From assembly GCF_016904885.1 (NCBI RefSeq), contig NZ_JADWYI010000001.1, forward strand, positions 4,030,001 to 4,094,000: 64,000 nucleotides of DNA, read 5' to 3'. The notes below the pieces were generated by a model. The model made no database searches. It was not told the DNA's origin and saw nothing but the letters and a program-made list of their open reading frames with translations. Positions 1 to 10,449 of this stretch are shown here, piece by piece. Origin of the DNA: Archangium primigenium. Lineage in GTDB: Bacteria; Myxococcota; Myxococcia; Myxococcales; Myxococcaceae. The position numbers and the translations under genes are program-made. The first letter of the stretch is position 1, and each line of letters starts with the position of its first letter.

Positions 1-682
1 TGCTCTTGGCGAGGCCGAAGTCCATCAGCTTGAGCACCCCCGTGCGGGTGATGAAGAGGTTGCCGGGCTTCACGTCCCGGTGCAGCACGCCGTGCCCGTG
101 TGCGTGCTCCAGGGCCACCGCGGCGTGGGTCAGCCAGCGCAGGGCATCCGCGAGCGTGGGGCGCCGCTCCTGCATCAGCTGCCGCAGGTCCTTGCCCTCC
201 AGCAGCTCCACCGTCAGGAAGTGCCGCTCGCCGTCGAAGCCCACGTCGAACACGTGCAGGATGTTGACGTGCTCCAGCGCCCGCGCGTGCTGCACCTCCT
301 GCCGGAAGCGCGTCACCAGGGCGTCGTCCGCGTGCGGCACCGCCAGCACCTTGAGCGCCACCCGCTGGTTCTTCGTCAGATCCAGCGCCTGGTACACGGT
401 CGACGTGCCACCCGCGCCCAGCCATTTCTCCACCCGGTAGCGCTCGGCCACCACCTGGCCCGGCACCAGTCCCCGGGTTGGCGGCGAGGTGGGCGGCGTC
501 ACCGCGCCCAGGAGCAGCGTGCCCTTGGGTGACACCGGCGGCGTCACCTGCCGCAAGGTCGGATCCACGCGCTCCTCGGTGGGAACACGCCGGGCCCGTC
601 CCATGCCGGAGGTCCCGGCGGCGGGCGTTCCCTCCGGGCTCAGGTACGTCACGCCCTCGGCGTCGTCATCCGTTGAGTGCAC
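1..682 (-). CDS. Ser/Thr protein kinase (Hanks type), C-terminal part beyond the window
   Basis: N-terminal 227 residues of a eukaryotic-like Ser/Thr kinase; the gene leaves the window at base 1. After about 75 Pro/Thr-rich residues come a glycine-rich loop (LGAGGTSTVYQ), the VALKVL lysine strand, the catalytic loop HRDVKPGN (His about residue 201) and the Mg-binding DFG, so the visible lobe looks active. The frame is open upstream. I chose GTG at 682 because GGAGGA sits about 7 bases before it; ATG at 604 is the alternative. It lies 35 bases downstream of the metallo-beta-lactamase-fold gene on the same strand, so the two are probably co-transcribed. Substrate and C-terminal sensor are not visible. 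Confidence 0.9.
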   Translation of the reverse strand, partial: MHSTDDDAEGVTYLSPEGTPAAGTSGMGRARRVPTEERVDPTLRQVTPPVSPKGTLLLGAVTPPTSPPTRGLVPGQVVAERYRVEKWLGAGGTSTVYQALDLTKNQRVALKVLAVPHADDALVTRFRQEVQHARALEHVNILHVFDVGFDGERHFLTVELLEGKDLRQLMQERRPTLADALRWLTHAAVALEHAHGHGVLHRDVKPGNLFITRTGVLKLMDFGLAKS

Positions 683-717
683 CGCGTCTTCCTCCGCGTC
701 TCGTCCGGGCCGGGGGC

Positions 718-1860
718 TCAGGACTCCAGGAGCGACACGGGGGCCGGAGCGCCCGAGCCCTCGATGTCCAGGTGGGGCGTGGGGAGGTTGTACTCGGCGG
801 CGGCGGTCGTGGCCTCCACCATGATGGGGCCGGAGATCTCCTGTGGCTCGCCCTGGCACAGCAGGTCCACCACGTGCTCCAGCGTCCACTTGCCCATGCG
901 GTGCGCCACCAGCGCCTTGCCCTTGAACTGGGCCGTGTCCGAGAGCTGATCGCTCGCCGAGAGCTTGGCCTCCACCGACTCGCCCAGGTAGCCGCGCGCC
1001 AGCGTCAGCACCCGCTCCAACACCGTGTTCCACGCCTGCAGGTGGGTGCGGTCCTGTGCCTCATCGATGATGTCCAGGCCCACCTGCAGCCGCTCCATGC
1101 GCTCGAGGAACTGCTGCACCAGCCGGCCCCGGATGACGCGGCCGTGCTGCGGGGCGATCATCTCCACCGCGGGCGTGAGCGCGCGGATGGCGGCCACCGC
1201 GCGCACCAGCGCCGAGTTCACCGGCATGTAGATCTGATGGAAGGCGCGGATGCCGGTCCAATCGGACTCCTCGGCCCACAGGCCCTGGGCCTTGGAGTCC
1301 GTGAGCCCGCCGAACAGGTCTCCCGTGAAGAGCACGCGCGTCTGCGGATCGTAGAGCATCACCGCGCCCCGGAAGTGGCAGAAGGGCGAGGGCACGGGCA
1401 AGAGCTTGTGCCCGGTGGGCACGTGGAGCCCCTGGGAGAACTTCTCCGTGGGGATGAAGCGGTTGCGCGGCAGGTTGAAGTGGACGATGAGCCGCCAGGT
1501 GTCCTCGGAGCACAGGATGCTCGCGCGCGGCGAGTAGCGCGCGGAGATGATGCTCGCCGAGGATCCCACGTCCGGATCCTGGTGGTTGACGAACAGCGCG
1601 GACAGCCGGTCCATCCCGCCGATGAGCGACACCACCTTGGTGTGGATGGTGGAGAAGTCGCTGCTCGAGCCCGGATCGATGAGGAGGTTGAACTCCGAGG
1701 CCTTCTGCGTGCGCGCGTCCGTGCCGCGGAAGCGGCGCAGGTACGGGTTGGCGTAGAAGATGGCGCCGGGCTCGCGCTTGCCCACCCAGAACGTCTCGGG
1801 GGCGATTTCCACCGCGACACGGTTGAGATCCGGGCTCGGGACGGAGGCAGCGCTGCTCAT
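718..1860 (-). CDS. Flavodiiron-like MBL-fold protein (oxygen-binding di-iron protein type)
   Basis: 380-residue metallo-beta-lactamase-fold protein of the flavodiiron/ODP branch, without a flavodoxin domain. Candidate metal ligands have flavodiiron spacing: H93-x-D95-x-D97 (NHQDPD), H162 (CHFRG), D181 (FTGD) and H239 (PQHG). The usual final His of the first motif is Val. Residues 270-380 form an extra helical domain. Relatives bind a di-iron centre and act as O2/NO reductases or oxygen sensors; here there is no electron-transfer domain, so sensing is my inference. ATG 1860 is preceded by GAGGAAAG at good spacing; the frame also allows TTG at 1881. The neighbouring downstream kinase suggests a sensor-kinase pair. 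Confidence 0.82.
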   Translation of the reverse strand: MSSAASVPSPDLNRVAVEIAPETFWVGKREPGAIFYANPYLRRFRGTDARTQKASEFNLLIDPGSSSDFSTIHTKVVSLIGGMDRLSALFVNHQDPDVGSSASIISARYSPRASILCSEDTWRLIVHFNLPRNRFIPTEKFSQGLHVPTGHKLLPVPSPFCHFRGAVMLYDPQTRVLFTGDLFGGLTDSKAQGLWAEESDWTGIRAFHQIYMPVNSALVRAVAAIRALTPAVEMIAPQHGRVIRGRLVQQFLERMERLQVGLDIIDEAQDRTHLQAWNTVLERVLTLARGYLGESVEAKLSASDQLSDTAQFKGKALVAHRMGKWTLEHVVDLLCQGEPQEISGPIMVEATTAAAEYNLPTPHLDIEGSGAPAPVSLLES

Positions 1861-2009
1861 GACGTGACTTTCCTCACGCAAGGGGTGGAGGCGACACCCC
1901 CGAGCCTAGCAGCCCGCACCCTCCCGCGGACCTGTTCCGTGCCGGGCAGGCGGGCGAGAGCGCATGAGGCGCGCTACTCGCTCCCGTGCCCTGGCCGCCG
2001 GTGAGGGCG

Positions 2010-2378
2010 TCACGGGGTGCGCGAGGCCATCAGGGCCGTGCGGACCTTCTCGCGCAGGGCGCGCTTGCGCTCCTTGAACTGCTGCTTCTGCTCGGGGTTG
2101 AGCTGGCAGCCCGCGGCCTGGCGCTGGGCCTGGACCTCCTGGCGCAGCTGCTGGGCCTCGGCGAGGAACTGATCGGCCTGGGCGCGCGAGAGACGACCGT
2201 CCTCGACGGCGCGGTTGAGCCGGCGCTCCATGCCCCCGTGCTTGTTGCGGTGGTGCTTGCCCCGGGGGCCCTCGTGCTTGCCCTGGGCATTGGGCGCGGG
2301 GGCCTCGGGGGCGGCGAGGGCGGGCACGGCGAACAGCAGCGAGGCGATGGCGGCGGACAGGGCGATCTTCGTGCGCAT
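2010..2378 (-). CDS. Small exported charged helical protein, function unknown
   Basis: 122 residues: a clear Sec signal peptide (MRTKIALS then a hydrophobic stretch ending ALAAPE), a His/Lys-rich segment (GKHHRNKHGG) and a long charged helix rich in Gln, Arg and Lys. The organisation recalls small periplasmic Spy/CpxP-like or LTxxQ proteins, but I see no clear LTxxQ motif, so this is only an analogy. The His-rich stretch could bind metal. GGAGAG lies before the ATG. It stands alone between the MBL-fold gene and the methyltransferase gene. Confidence 0.7.
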   Translation of the reverse strand: MRTKIALSAAIASLLFAVPALAAPEAPAPNAQGKHEGPRGKHHRNKHGGMERRLNRAVEDGRLSRAQADQFLAEAQQLRQEVQAQRQAAGCQLNPEQKQQFKERKRALREKVRTALMASRTP

Positions 2379-2464
2379 GAGGTGCTCTCCAGGACTGCGG
2401 TGTCGAGCGCCGGAGGTGCTTCCCGGCGCCTTCTGCCCTGAAAAACCCCGGACCCGGGGAGAGG

Positions 2465-3019
2465 TTAAATCCGGCCCGGCGCCGCGTAGCGGTACACCCG
2501 GGTGCGGTACAGGTCCGCCGTCACGAGCGTGTGTGTGGGAGTCCAGCCGCGCAGCGCGAAGGTGTGGCTCAGGATGGGCGTGCCCGGGGCGAGCTCCGCC
2601 GCCAGCTTGGGGGCCAGGCGGAGCATGGCGCCGGGGTAGAGGTAGCAGACCACGGCCGAGGCGCCCGTGAAGGACACGGCGAAGAAGTCCGCGCGCAGAA
2701 AGCGCAGGTTGGGCCGGGGCCCCAGACGCTGGCGCAGCCGGCAGAACGCGTAGGGCAGGGGAGACAGCTCATAGGCGTGGACCTCCGCCCGGGGGCAGTG
2801 GTCCGCCAGGGCGAAGGCGAGCGTGCCCCAGCCCGCGCCGAGCTCGAGGACGGGGCCCTCCAGGTCCGGGGGCACGAGCGAGAGCAGTTGCTGGCGCACC
2901 CGGCGGGAGCTGGGCATGGGGGAGATGCCGGTGCGCAGCGTGTGGAAGACGATGGAGAGCATCGCCCCCATGAGGAGGATCACCAGGAGCAGGAAGAGGA
3001 GGGTGCCCGCCGCGCTCAC
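2465..3019 (-). CDS. Membrane-anchored class I SAM-dependent methyltransferase
   Basis: 184 residues. Residues 4-24 form one membrane segment, followed by a Rossmann methyltransferase: motif I ELGAGWGTLA (about residues 59-68), an acidic strand end (HAYELSPLPYA) and LRADFF. It should use S-adenosylmethionine; the acceptor cannot be told. The GTG start at 3019 keeps the full membrane segment, but no good ribosome site precedes it; an internal ATG (MGAML) is the alternative. The frame continues upstream antisense to the histidine kinase, which is not real coding. The gene diverges from the PadR regulator with about 40 bases between them. Confidence 0.78.
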   Translation of the reverse strand: MSAAGTLLFLLLVILLMGAMLSIVFHTLRTGISPMPSSRRVRQQLLSLVPPDLEGPVLELGAGWGTLAFALADHCPRAEVHAYELSPLPYAFCRLRQRLGPRPNLRFLRADFFAVSFTGASAVVCYLYPGAMLRLAPKLAAELAPGTPILSHTFALRGWTPTHTLVTADLYRTRVYRYAAPGRI

Positions 3020-3058
3020 GCCGGTGCATGCTACGCCAGCGCCCGGAGGAGGGGACAC

Positions 3059-3412
3059 ATGTCGAAGTCGGAGGTGGAGCTGCTTCAGGGGACCCTGGAC
3101 GTCCTCATCCTGAAGTCCCTGAGTCTGGGCTCGCGGCATGGCGCGGCCCTGGTGCGCTGGCTCGAGCAGGTGACGCAGGGGCAGCTCGTGGTGGAGGAGG
3201 GCTCGCTCTACCCGGCGCTGCACCGCATGCAGGAGAAGGGGTGGATCTCCTCCGAGTGGGGCCACTCGGAAACGAATCGCCGCTCGCGCTTCTACTCCCT
3301 CACCGAGGAGGGCCAGCGGCAGCTCATCGAGCAGATGGACGCGTGGGTGCGCACCGTGCGCATGGTCACGCGGGTGTTCTCGGCGCACGACGCGAAGCCG
3401 CCCCCGCGCTGA
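3059..3412 (+). CDS. PadR family transcriptional regulator
   Basis: 117 residues matching short PadR regulators: LLQGTLDVLILKSL opening helix, winged helix with the conserved EEGSLYPALHRMQEKGWI and TEEGQRQL wing, then a C-terminal dimerisation helix. PadR proteins are dimeric DNA-binding repressors, often of membrane proteins or transporters, and often autoregulated. A strong GGAGGAGG precedes the ATG. Divergent from the membrane methyltransferase gene, which is the natural first target. It is followed after 5 bases by the convergent end of the histidine kinase gene. Confidence 0.93.
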   Translation: MSKSEVELLQGTLDVLILKSLSLGSRHGAALVRWLEQVTQGQLVVEEGSLYPALHRMQEKGWISSEWGHSETNRRSRFYSLTEEGQRQLIEQMDAWVRTVRMVTRVFSAHDAKPPPR

Positions 3413-3417
3413 GCCGC

Positions 3418-5697
3418 TCAGCTCTCGGCGGGCGCCTCGGGGGCGGAGGCCGGCAGGCGGATGGTGAAGGTGCTGCCCTTGCCGGGCTCGCTCTGCACGT
3501 CGATGCGGCCCTGGTGGCGCGCGATGATGCCGTAGCTCACGGACAGCCCCAGGCCCGTGCCCTGGCCCCGGGGCTTGGTGGTGAAGAACGGGGTGAAGAG
3601 CTTGGAGATCGTCTCCGGCGTCATGCCCTTGCCCGAGTCGGCGATCTCCACCACCACCTCGCCGCCCTCCTGCCGGGTGCGGATGCGGATCTCCCCCTTC
3701 GTCTCGATGGCCTGGGCCGCGTTGACGAGCAGGTTGGTGAACACCTGGGAGATCTGCGTGGGGTGACAGCTCACGAGCGGCAGGGGCCCGAAGTCGCGCT
3801 TGACCTCGCACTTGTACTTGAGCTCGTTCCACACGATCTTCAGCGTGGAGGCCAGCTCCTCGTTCACGTTCACGAGCTGCGGCTCACCGGTGTCCTCGCG
3901 CGCGAACGAGCGCAGGCTCTGGACGATCTCCTTGATGCGCCGCGTGCCGCCGAGCGACTCCTCGATGAGCTGGGGCATGTCCCCGAGCACGTAGTCCACG
4001 TCCTCGCGCTGCCACAGCTCGCGCATGTGCTCGAGCTGCTCGGCGCGGAACTCCTCGGGCGCGCCGAGGCGCGTCAGCTCCCGCACCCCCTCCAGCAGGG
4101 GGGTGAGCCCGGAGACGTACTGGTCGAGCGTGCCCAGGTTGCTCATCACGTAGCTGACCGGGTTGTTGATTTCGTGCGCGACGCCCGCGGCCATCTGCCC
4201 GAGCGACGCCATCTTCTCGCTCTGGACGAGCTGGGCCTGCTGCTCCTCGAGGTCCAGGGTGGCGCGCAGCAGCTTCTCGCTGCGGATGCGCACCAGCTCC
4301 TCCAGGCTGTCGCGGTGGCGCCGCAGCTCCTCCTCCTGCTGCAGGATGCGGAACTCGGTCAGCTTGCGCTCGGTGATGTTGCGCACGATGGCGATGACCT
4401 CCTCGGGGGCGGTCTTCATGGTGCGCAGCTCGTAGTACTGAGGGCCCTGCGAAAGCGCCATCATGTACTCGAAGGTGTCCACCTTGCCGTCGCGAATGAC
4501 CTTCGCCACGTGCGCGAGCATCTTGTCGAGCACGGACTGCGCCAGGGGCAGCTGGCGGATGTTGGAGCCGATGATGCTCTGGCGCGGGATGGCGAGCTCA
4601 TCGGGGTTCTTGTCGTAGTGGTCCAGGTAGGTGCCGTCCGCGCCCAGGCGGAAGACGAGGTCGGGCAGGACGTCCACCAGGTCCTGCAGGCGCTTGGCCC
4701 TGAGCTTGTGCGGGGTGATGTCCACGTTGGTGCCCACGATGCGCAGGGGCCGCCCGTTGGCATCCCGCGCCACCACCTTGGCGCGCGTGAGCACCCAGAT
4801 CCACCGGCCGTCCCGGTGGCGCATGCGCTGCTCGATCTCGATGAGCGGGATGCGACCTTCCAGGTGATCGCGCCGGATCTTGTCTCCGGGGACCACGTCG
4901 TCCGGGTGGCGCAGCGCCATCCAGGTCGCGGCGGCGCGGGGCATCTCTCCCTCGCCATAGCCCAGCATGCCCATCCAGCGCGGATTGGCGAACACCTCGC
5001 CGGTGAGCAGATCGAGATCCCAGACCCCATCCTGCATGTTCTCCAGCACCAGGCGCAGCCGCTCGGCGCTCTGCTGCTGCTGCTGACGGACCTCCTGCTC
5101 GGCCCGCTGGCGCCGTTGCTCGTTGCGACACTCCCACAGGATGCCGCCGCAGGTGTGCACCACGGGTCGCAGGAATTCGATGAGACCGGCGTCGTAGCCG
5201 TCGGGTCGGCCCGCGAGTCCCAGCACGCCCACCACGCTCCCCTCGACTTCCAGGGGCAGCCCGAGCACCGGGCGCCGGGCGCCGGGCGTCAGCGTCTGGG
5301 TGACGCCGCCCGTGGCGCACACGGTCTCCACCAGCGCGCGCAGCTCGTGCGCCGCGCACGGCGTGCCCTCCCGGCTCGTCGGGGTGTCCCAGGAGGAGGG
5401 CAGCGCGTCCGCGGGAAGGGCGACCACGCGGTGATAGGTCGACGGGGCGTCCGCGGAGTGGACAGGCGCGGCCAGCAGCACGGCCTCGCTGCCCGTCAGC
5501 GCGAGGAGCTGCGAGAGCAGCCGTTCCAGGGCGCTCGGCGCATGCGCGCCCCGGATGATGTCGGATTGGACCGAGAGCAACACGTGGAGCAGGCGCTCGC
5601 GTGCTCCCGCGCCGTCCTCGGTGAAGCCCGGTGTGTCGCGGGGCAGACCGGACCGATCCCGGGAGCCCGGAGTGGGATCTTGGGCGGGCAAGGACAT
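3418..5697 (-). CDS. Soluble GAF-PAS-PAS sensor histidine kinase
   Basis: 759 residues with no membrane segment, so probably cytoplasmic. Order: GAF-like domain (about 40-190), coiled coil, PAS (about 210-335, ENMQDGVWDLD), second PAS (about 336-450), coiled coil, HisKA with phospho-acceptor His508 in GVAHEINNP, and HATPase_c with N box NLLVNAAQAI, DSGKGM and GTGLGLS. All catalytic boxes are present. There is no receiver domain and no response regulator next door, so it is an orphan kinase whose partner is elsewhere. The kinase module is clearly paralogous to that of the gene at 7574-9133. Confidence 0.93.
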   Translation of the reverse strand: MSLPAQDPTPGSRDRSGLPRDTPGFTEDGAGARERLLHVLLSVQSDIIRGAHAPSALERLLSQLLALTGSEAVLLAAPVHSADAPSTYHRVVALPADALPSSWDTPTSREGTPCAAHELRALVETVCATGGVTQTLTPGARRPVLGLPLEVEGSVVGVLGLAGRPDGYDAGLIEFLRPVVHTCGGILWECRNEQRRQRAEQEVRQQQQQSAERLRLVLENMQDGVWDLDLLTGEVFANPRWMGMLGYGEGEMPRAAATWMALRHPDDVVPGDKIRRDHLEGRIPLIEIEQRMRHRDGRWIWVLTRAKVVARDANGRPLRIVGTNVDITPHKLRAKRLQDLVDVLPDLVFRLGADGTYLDHYDKNPDELAIPRQSIIGSNIRQLPLAQSVLDKMLAHVAKVIRDGKVDTFEYMMALSQGPQYYELRTMKTAPEEVIAIVRNITERKLTEFRILQQEEELRRHRDSLEELVRIRSEKLLRATLDLEEQQAQLVQSEKMASLGQMAAGVAHEINNPVSYVMSNLGTLDQYVSGLTPLLEGVRELTRLGAPEEFRAEQLEHMRELWQREDVDYVLGDMPQLIEESLGGTRRIKEIVQSLRSFAREDTGEPQLVNVNEELASTLKIVWNELKYKCEVKRDFGPLPLVSCHPTQISQVFTNLLVNAAQAIETKGEIRIRTRQEGGEVVVEIADSGKGMTPETISKLFTPFFTTKPRGQGTGLGLSVSYGIIARHQGRIDVQSEPGKGSTFTIRLPASAPEAPAES

Positions 5698-5799
5698 GGC
5701 GCGGAACCTTGAAGAACGCAGAAGCGGAAGGCCACCAGCAGGTGGAAATCTAGCCGAGAAGCCCCGGGAAGGACATCCCCCGGCGGCCTCCCCGGTGGC

Positions 5800-7053
<1,254 letters not shown>

Positions 7054-7124
7054 GAGGCTCCTGAATAACAGAACCACCCCCCCCGCGCCCGGCTGCCTGC
7101 TGTGAGGCCTGCTCGCTCAGGAGG

Positions 7125-7415
7125 CTAGTAGAGCGGGGCTTCCAGCGCGCGGCCGGCCTCGAAGCTGGGCTCCTGCTGCAGCTGCTCCAACACGAGCGCG
7201 GAGCACAACAGGGTGACCAGCGGCACGCTGCCCGCCGCGCTGACCCACTGCACCGCGTCCATCAACTGATGGCGGTGCAGATAGTCCACCACCGTGTCGC
7301 GAAAGCGCTGTCCCTCGGCACAGGCCGCCGCATGGACCGCGGAGCGATCCCGCGAGGGCGGCGCCATCACGACGACCGGCTCTTCCCGGGGCATGACGAT
7401 GGTCTCGATCCACAT
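7125..7415 (-). CDS. Small protein of unknown function
   Basis: 96 residues (starts MWIETIVMPREEPVVV), no recognised domain. It has a mildly hydrophobic stretch in the second half (SVPLVTLLCSALVL) and an acidic C-terminus. GAGG lies before the ATG. Codon use is G/C-biased like the neighbours, but a competing frame of similar length overlaps it, so coding status is likely rather than certain. It sits between the kinase and the second histidine kinase, all on the minus strand. Confidence 0.5.
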   Translation of the reverse strand: MWIETIVMPREEPVVVMAPPSRDRSAVHAAACAEGQRFRDTVVDYLHRHQLMDAVQWVSAAGSVPLVTLLCSALVLEQLQQEPSFEAGRALEAPLY

Positions 7416-7573
7416 GCGCGCCTGCCTCGCCTTCTGGGGGAAATACCAGCCTCGGCAGATTATCGCAGTCGTGGCGGAAGAGTTGCCAGTCCCGTGTTTT
7501 TTTTCGTTCCGGCGTACACCGGGGGTTCCCTGCGGGGACAGGGGTGGATGTAGGGGGCGGTGGGCCGGAGGGC

Positions 7574-9133
7574 TCAGGGATCGTGGGCCACGGGGAGCCG
7601 GAGGGTGAAGGTGCTGCCCTGGCCGTACTGGCTCTGGACCTCGATGCGGCCCATGTGGCGCGCGACGATGTCGGCGCTGATGGACAGGCCCAGGCCGGCG
7701 CCCTTGCCCGGGGGCTTGGTGGTGAAGAAGGGGGTGAAGATCTTGTCGAGCACGTCAGGCGTCATGCCCTGGCCGGAGTCGGTGATGCTCACCCGCACCT
7801 CGTCACCCTGCAGCCAGGTGGCGATCTGGATGGTGCCGGGGTCCGACAGGGCCTGGACGGCGTTGAGCAGCAGGTGGGTGAAGACCTGGTTGAGCTGGGC
7901 GGGCCGGCCGAGGATGGGCGGCACTTGGCCGTAGTCGCTCTTCACCTCGCAGCGGTACTTGAGCTGGTTCCACACCACCTTGAGCGTGGTGGCCAGCTCC
8001 TTGTTCACGTCCACCAGCTCCATCTGGCCCGAGTCCTCCCGCACGAAGGCCTTGAGGCTCTGCACGGTGTCCGCCACGCGGTGGGCGCCTTCGCGCGAGT
8101 CCTGGAGCAGGTCCTTCACGTCGCCCAGGAGGTAGTCGACGTCCTCCTCCTCCTGGTAGGCCTGGATGCGCGTGAGCAGCTCGGCCGTGGCGTCCTCGGG
8201 GGCGGGCGTCAGCCGCGAGGCCAGCTCGCGGTAGCGGGTGATGAGCTCGGTGAAGACCGCGAGGTACTGGGTGAGCGTGGCCAGGTTGCTCGTGATGTAG
8301 CCCAGGGGGTTGTTGATCTCATGGGCGATGCCGGCCACGAGCTGGCCGAGCGACGCCATGCGCTCGGCGTGCATCAGCTGCGCCTGCCGCTCCTCGAGCG
8401 CCACGGTGGTGACGAGCAGCGTCTCCGTGCGCTGCTCGACGAGCTCCTCCATCTGGACGCGCTGCTGTTGGATCTCCTCTTCCTGTCGGCGCAGCACCGT
8501 TTCGGTCCGGCGCTGCTCCCGCGCGCCGCGCTCGCACAGCAGCAGGCCCGCGCAGGTGGCGAGGAAGGGCTTGAGCGTGTCGATGAGCTCGGGGGTGTAG
8601 TCCTCCGCCGGGTTGGCCAGGCCCACCACGCCCACCAACTCCTCCCCCGCCTTGCACGGCATGCCGAGGAAGGCGCGCGGGAAGGGCAGGCCGGGCAACA
8701 GGCCCTTGCTCTCCCGGGGCGGCTGGCCGTGGGTCTGGGTGAGCACGGGCTCGCCGGACGCGAGCAGCGAGCCCAACGGCGCCGACAACTCCCGGGCATC
8801 CACGTCCGTCAGGACCGGCGCCGCCGGGGGCGCGTCGGCCGGCTCGCGCCAGGCGATGTGCTCCAGGGCATGGGGCCTCAGCTGCGGGCCCCTCGGGGTG
8901 ACGAGCACCTCGCCGATCACACCGTATTCACTCTGGGTGACATCGAGCAGGGTCCGGAGGAGGCCGGAGAGCACCCCGCGCAAGTCGCCGTGGCGGGCGA
9001 ACTCGAGCTGGGCCGGGCCCAGGGCCTCGAGCAGGCGCTGGCGGATGTCGGACGCCCGCTGCCCTGCGAGCGGGCGCGCGCGGGAACGACCTGAAGCGGC
9101 TGCTGGCCGGTGACCCGAGGCGGCTTTGCTCAT
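7574..9133 (-). CDS. Soluble GAF sensor histidine kinase
   Basis: 519 residues, no membrane segment. A GAF-like N-terminal region (about 30-200; GEVLVTPRGPQ, VGVVGLANP), a coiled coil (about 205-245), HisKA with His271 in IAHEINNPLGY, and HATPase_c with NAVQAL N box, DSGQGM and GAGLGLS. No receiver domain and no regulator adjacent. The region from the H box to the end is close to that of the gene at 3418-5697 (same order of motifs and the same VDVNKELATTLKVVWN block), so the two arose by duplication with different sensor ends. Confidence 0.92.
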   Translation of the reverse strand: MSKAASGHRPAAASGRSRARPLAGQRASDIRQRLLEALGPAQLEFARHGDLRGVLSGLLRTLLDVTQSEYGVIGEVLVTPRGPQLRPHALEHIAWREPADAPPAAPVLTDVDARELSAPLGSLLASGEPVLTQTHGQPPRESKGLLPGLPFPRAFLGMPCKAGEELVGVVGLANPAEDYTPELIDTLKPFLATCAGLLLCERGAREQRRTETVLRRQEEEIQQQRVQMEELVEQRTETLLVTTVALEERQAQLMHAERMASLGQLVAGIAHEINNPLGYITSNLATLTQYLAVFTELITRYRELASRLTPAPEDATAELLTRIQAYQEEEDVDYLLGDVKDLLQDSREGAHRVADTVQSLKAFVREDSGQMELVDVNKELATTLKVVWNQLKYRCEVKSDYGQVPPILGRPAQLNQVFTHLLLNAVQALSDPGTIQIATWLQGDEVRVSITDSGQGMTPDVLDKIFTPFFTTKPPGKGAGLGLSISADIVARHMGRIEVQSQYGQGSTFTLRLPVAHDP

Positions 9134-9409
9134 CGTCCGCTCATGCTAACGCGTCCGGCCCGTTGTCTCCGGGTGATCGTATGTCCGTGGATGAAGTGTC
9201 GTGACGCCCACGGTCAAAATCCGCCCGTATCGGATTCAGGGGGGCGGGGGCGGGAAAGGGGGGAGGGGTTCGCACCCGCGGTTGCTGACCTTTTCACGCC
9301 GTGAGGGGCGCGGAACGCCCGACGCTGTTCTCCATGCAACCCCCGCGGGCTCCCCGGCGATAATGGAGACGGAGCACTCCATCGGGTGCTTTCCGTCCCT
9401 GGAGGCACC

Positions 9410-9766
9410 ATGTCCCGCATCAACGGCTTGCCCGGTCCCCATGCCCCCGTGGTCCCCGCGTCCACGACCCGCCCCGTGTCGGGCCCGGGCTTCGCGTCGC
9501 GCGTGCAGGCCACCGCCAGCGGGGCCGCCGGCCCGTCGCCGGCGCCGTCGGCCGCGGTCCCCGGTCGGGCGGTCGTCTCCTCGGCCATCGCCGCCGCCCG
9601 TCAGGAGTCGGCCGCGTCCTCGGGGACGGCCGCCGCCCCGCCCGACGCCGCCCAGCAGCAGAAGCTGGCCGTGCAGGAGATGTCGCGCTCCTTCCTGATG
9701 GGCACCATGCAGTCCATCTTCGCCGGCATCGGCGAGGCGGGCCCCAAGGCGCCGCAGGACGACTGA
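9410..9766 (+). CDS. Small Ala/Pro/Ser-rich protein, function unknown
   Basis: 118 residues. The first 80 are low-complexity Ala/Pro/Ser/Gly and probably disordered; the last 35 form a predicted helix (LAVQEMSRSFLMGTMQSIFAGIG). GGAGG at good spacing before the ATG supports translation. No signal peptide or known domain. Convergent with pssA. Confidence 0.6.
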   Translation: MSRINGLPGPHAPVVPASTTRPVSGPGFASRVQATASGAAGPSPAPSAAVPGRAVVSSAIAAARQESAASSGTAAAPPDAAQQQKLAVQEMSRSFLMGTMQSIFAGIGEAGPKAPQDD

Positions 9767-9780
9767 GCCGCCCGCCGGGG

Positions 9781-9796
9781 CGCCTGGCCCCAGGCG
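9781..9796. terminator. Weak hairpin between convergent genes
   Basis: Short inverted repeat CGCCTG/CAGGCG between the convergent stop codons of the small protein gene and pssA. No T run follows on either strand, so it may only stabilise 3' ends. Confidence 0.3.
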
Positions 9797-9807
9797 GGAA
9801 GTAGGGC

Positions 9808-10449
9808 TCAGAACTTGGGGATGCGCAGCGTCTTGCTGATCATGGCGCTGCCGCTCGCCAGGTACATGAGCACGAGCGGGTGCAGCTCGAAGCCGCCCAG
9901 GTGCAGCGAGCCAAAGGGCAGCGCGTCCCCGGTGCTCCCCTTCCAGAAGAAGAAGGCGAGCACCATCACCAGCGCGAGGCTGGTGGGGATGGGCGTGCCC
10001 TCGAAGTAGCGCACCTTGCCCGTGTCGTCCGAGAGGCTCGCGGCGGTGACGTTGAAGCGCGCCAGGCGGCTGATGCCGCAGCCCACGAAGTAGAGCAGGA
10101 CGAGCACGTCCAGCTCGCCGCGCATGCCCATGCTGAAGGCGAGCGCCGCGGGGGCCATTCCAAAGGAGATGACGTCCGCGAGCGAGTCCAGATCCGCGCC
10201 CAGGGGCGAGGACTGGAAGCGCCACCGGGCGATGCGTCCATCCAGGGCGTCGAGGATGAAGGCCAGGGGCATCAGGCCAAAGGCGAGCCACAGCCAGTGG
10301 GGCTGTCGGGACGCCAGGTACTGCATCTGGGCGAGGATGGAGCCCGCGCCGGAGAAGGCATTGCCCAGGGTGACGAAATCCGCGGGCGTGAAGGTGCGGA
10401 TCATCGAGAAGTGGCGCGGCTCACGTCTCTGTGGTGACTCCGTCGGCAT
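9808..10449 (-). CDS. pssA: CDP-diacylglycerol-serine O-phosphatidyltransferase
   Basis: 213-residue integral membrane enzyme that makes phosphatidylserine from CDP-diacylglycerol and L-serine, the precursor of phosphatidylethanolamine. The CDP-alcohol phosphotransferase signature is complete: D67-x2-D70-G71-x2-A74-R75-x8-G84-x3-D88-x3-D92. About six hydrophobic segments follow. The context LGADLDSLADVISFG is typical of the PssA subfamily rather than PgsA. ATG 10449 has GGAGGA 6 bases upstream; the frame is open further upstream but without support. Divergent from the large lipoprotein gene. No decarboxylase gene (psd) is adjacent. Confidence 0.88.
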   Translation of the reverse strand: MPTESPQRREPRHFSMIRTFTPADFVTLGNAFSGAGSILAQMQYLASRQPHWLWLAFGLMPLAFILDALDGRIARWRFQSSPLGADLDSLADVISFGMAPAALAFSMGMRGELDVLVLLYFVGCGISRLARFNVTAASLSDDTGKVRYFEGTPIPTSLALVMVLAFFFWKGSTGDALPFGSLHLGGFELHPLVLMYLASGSAMISKTLRIPKF

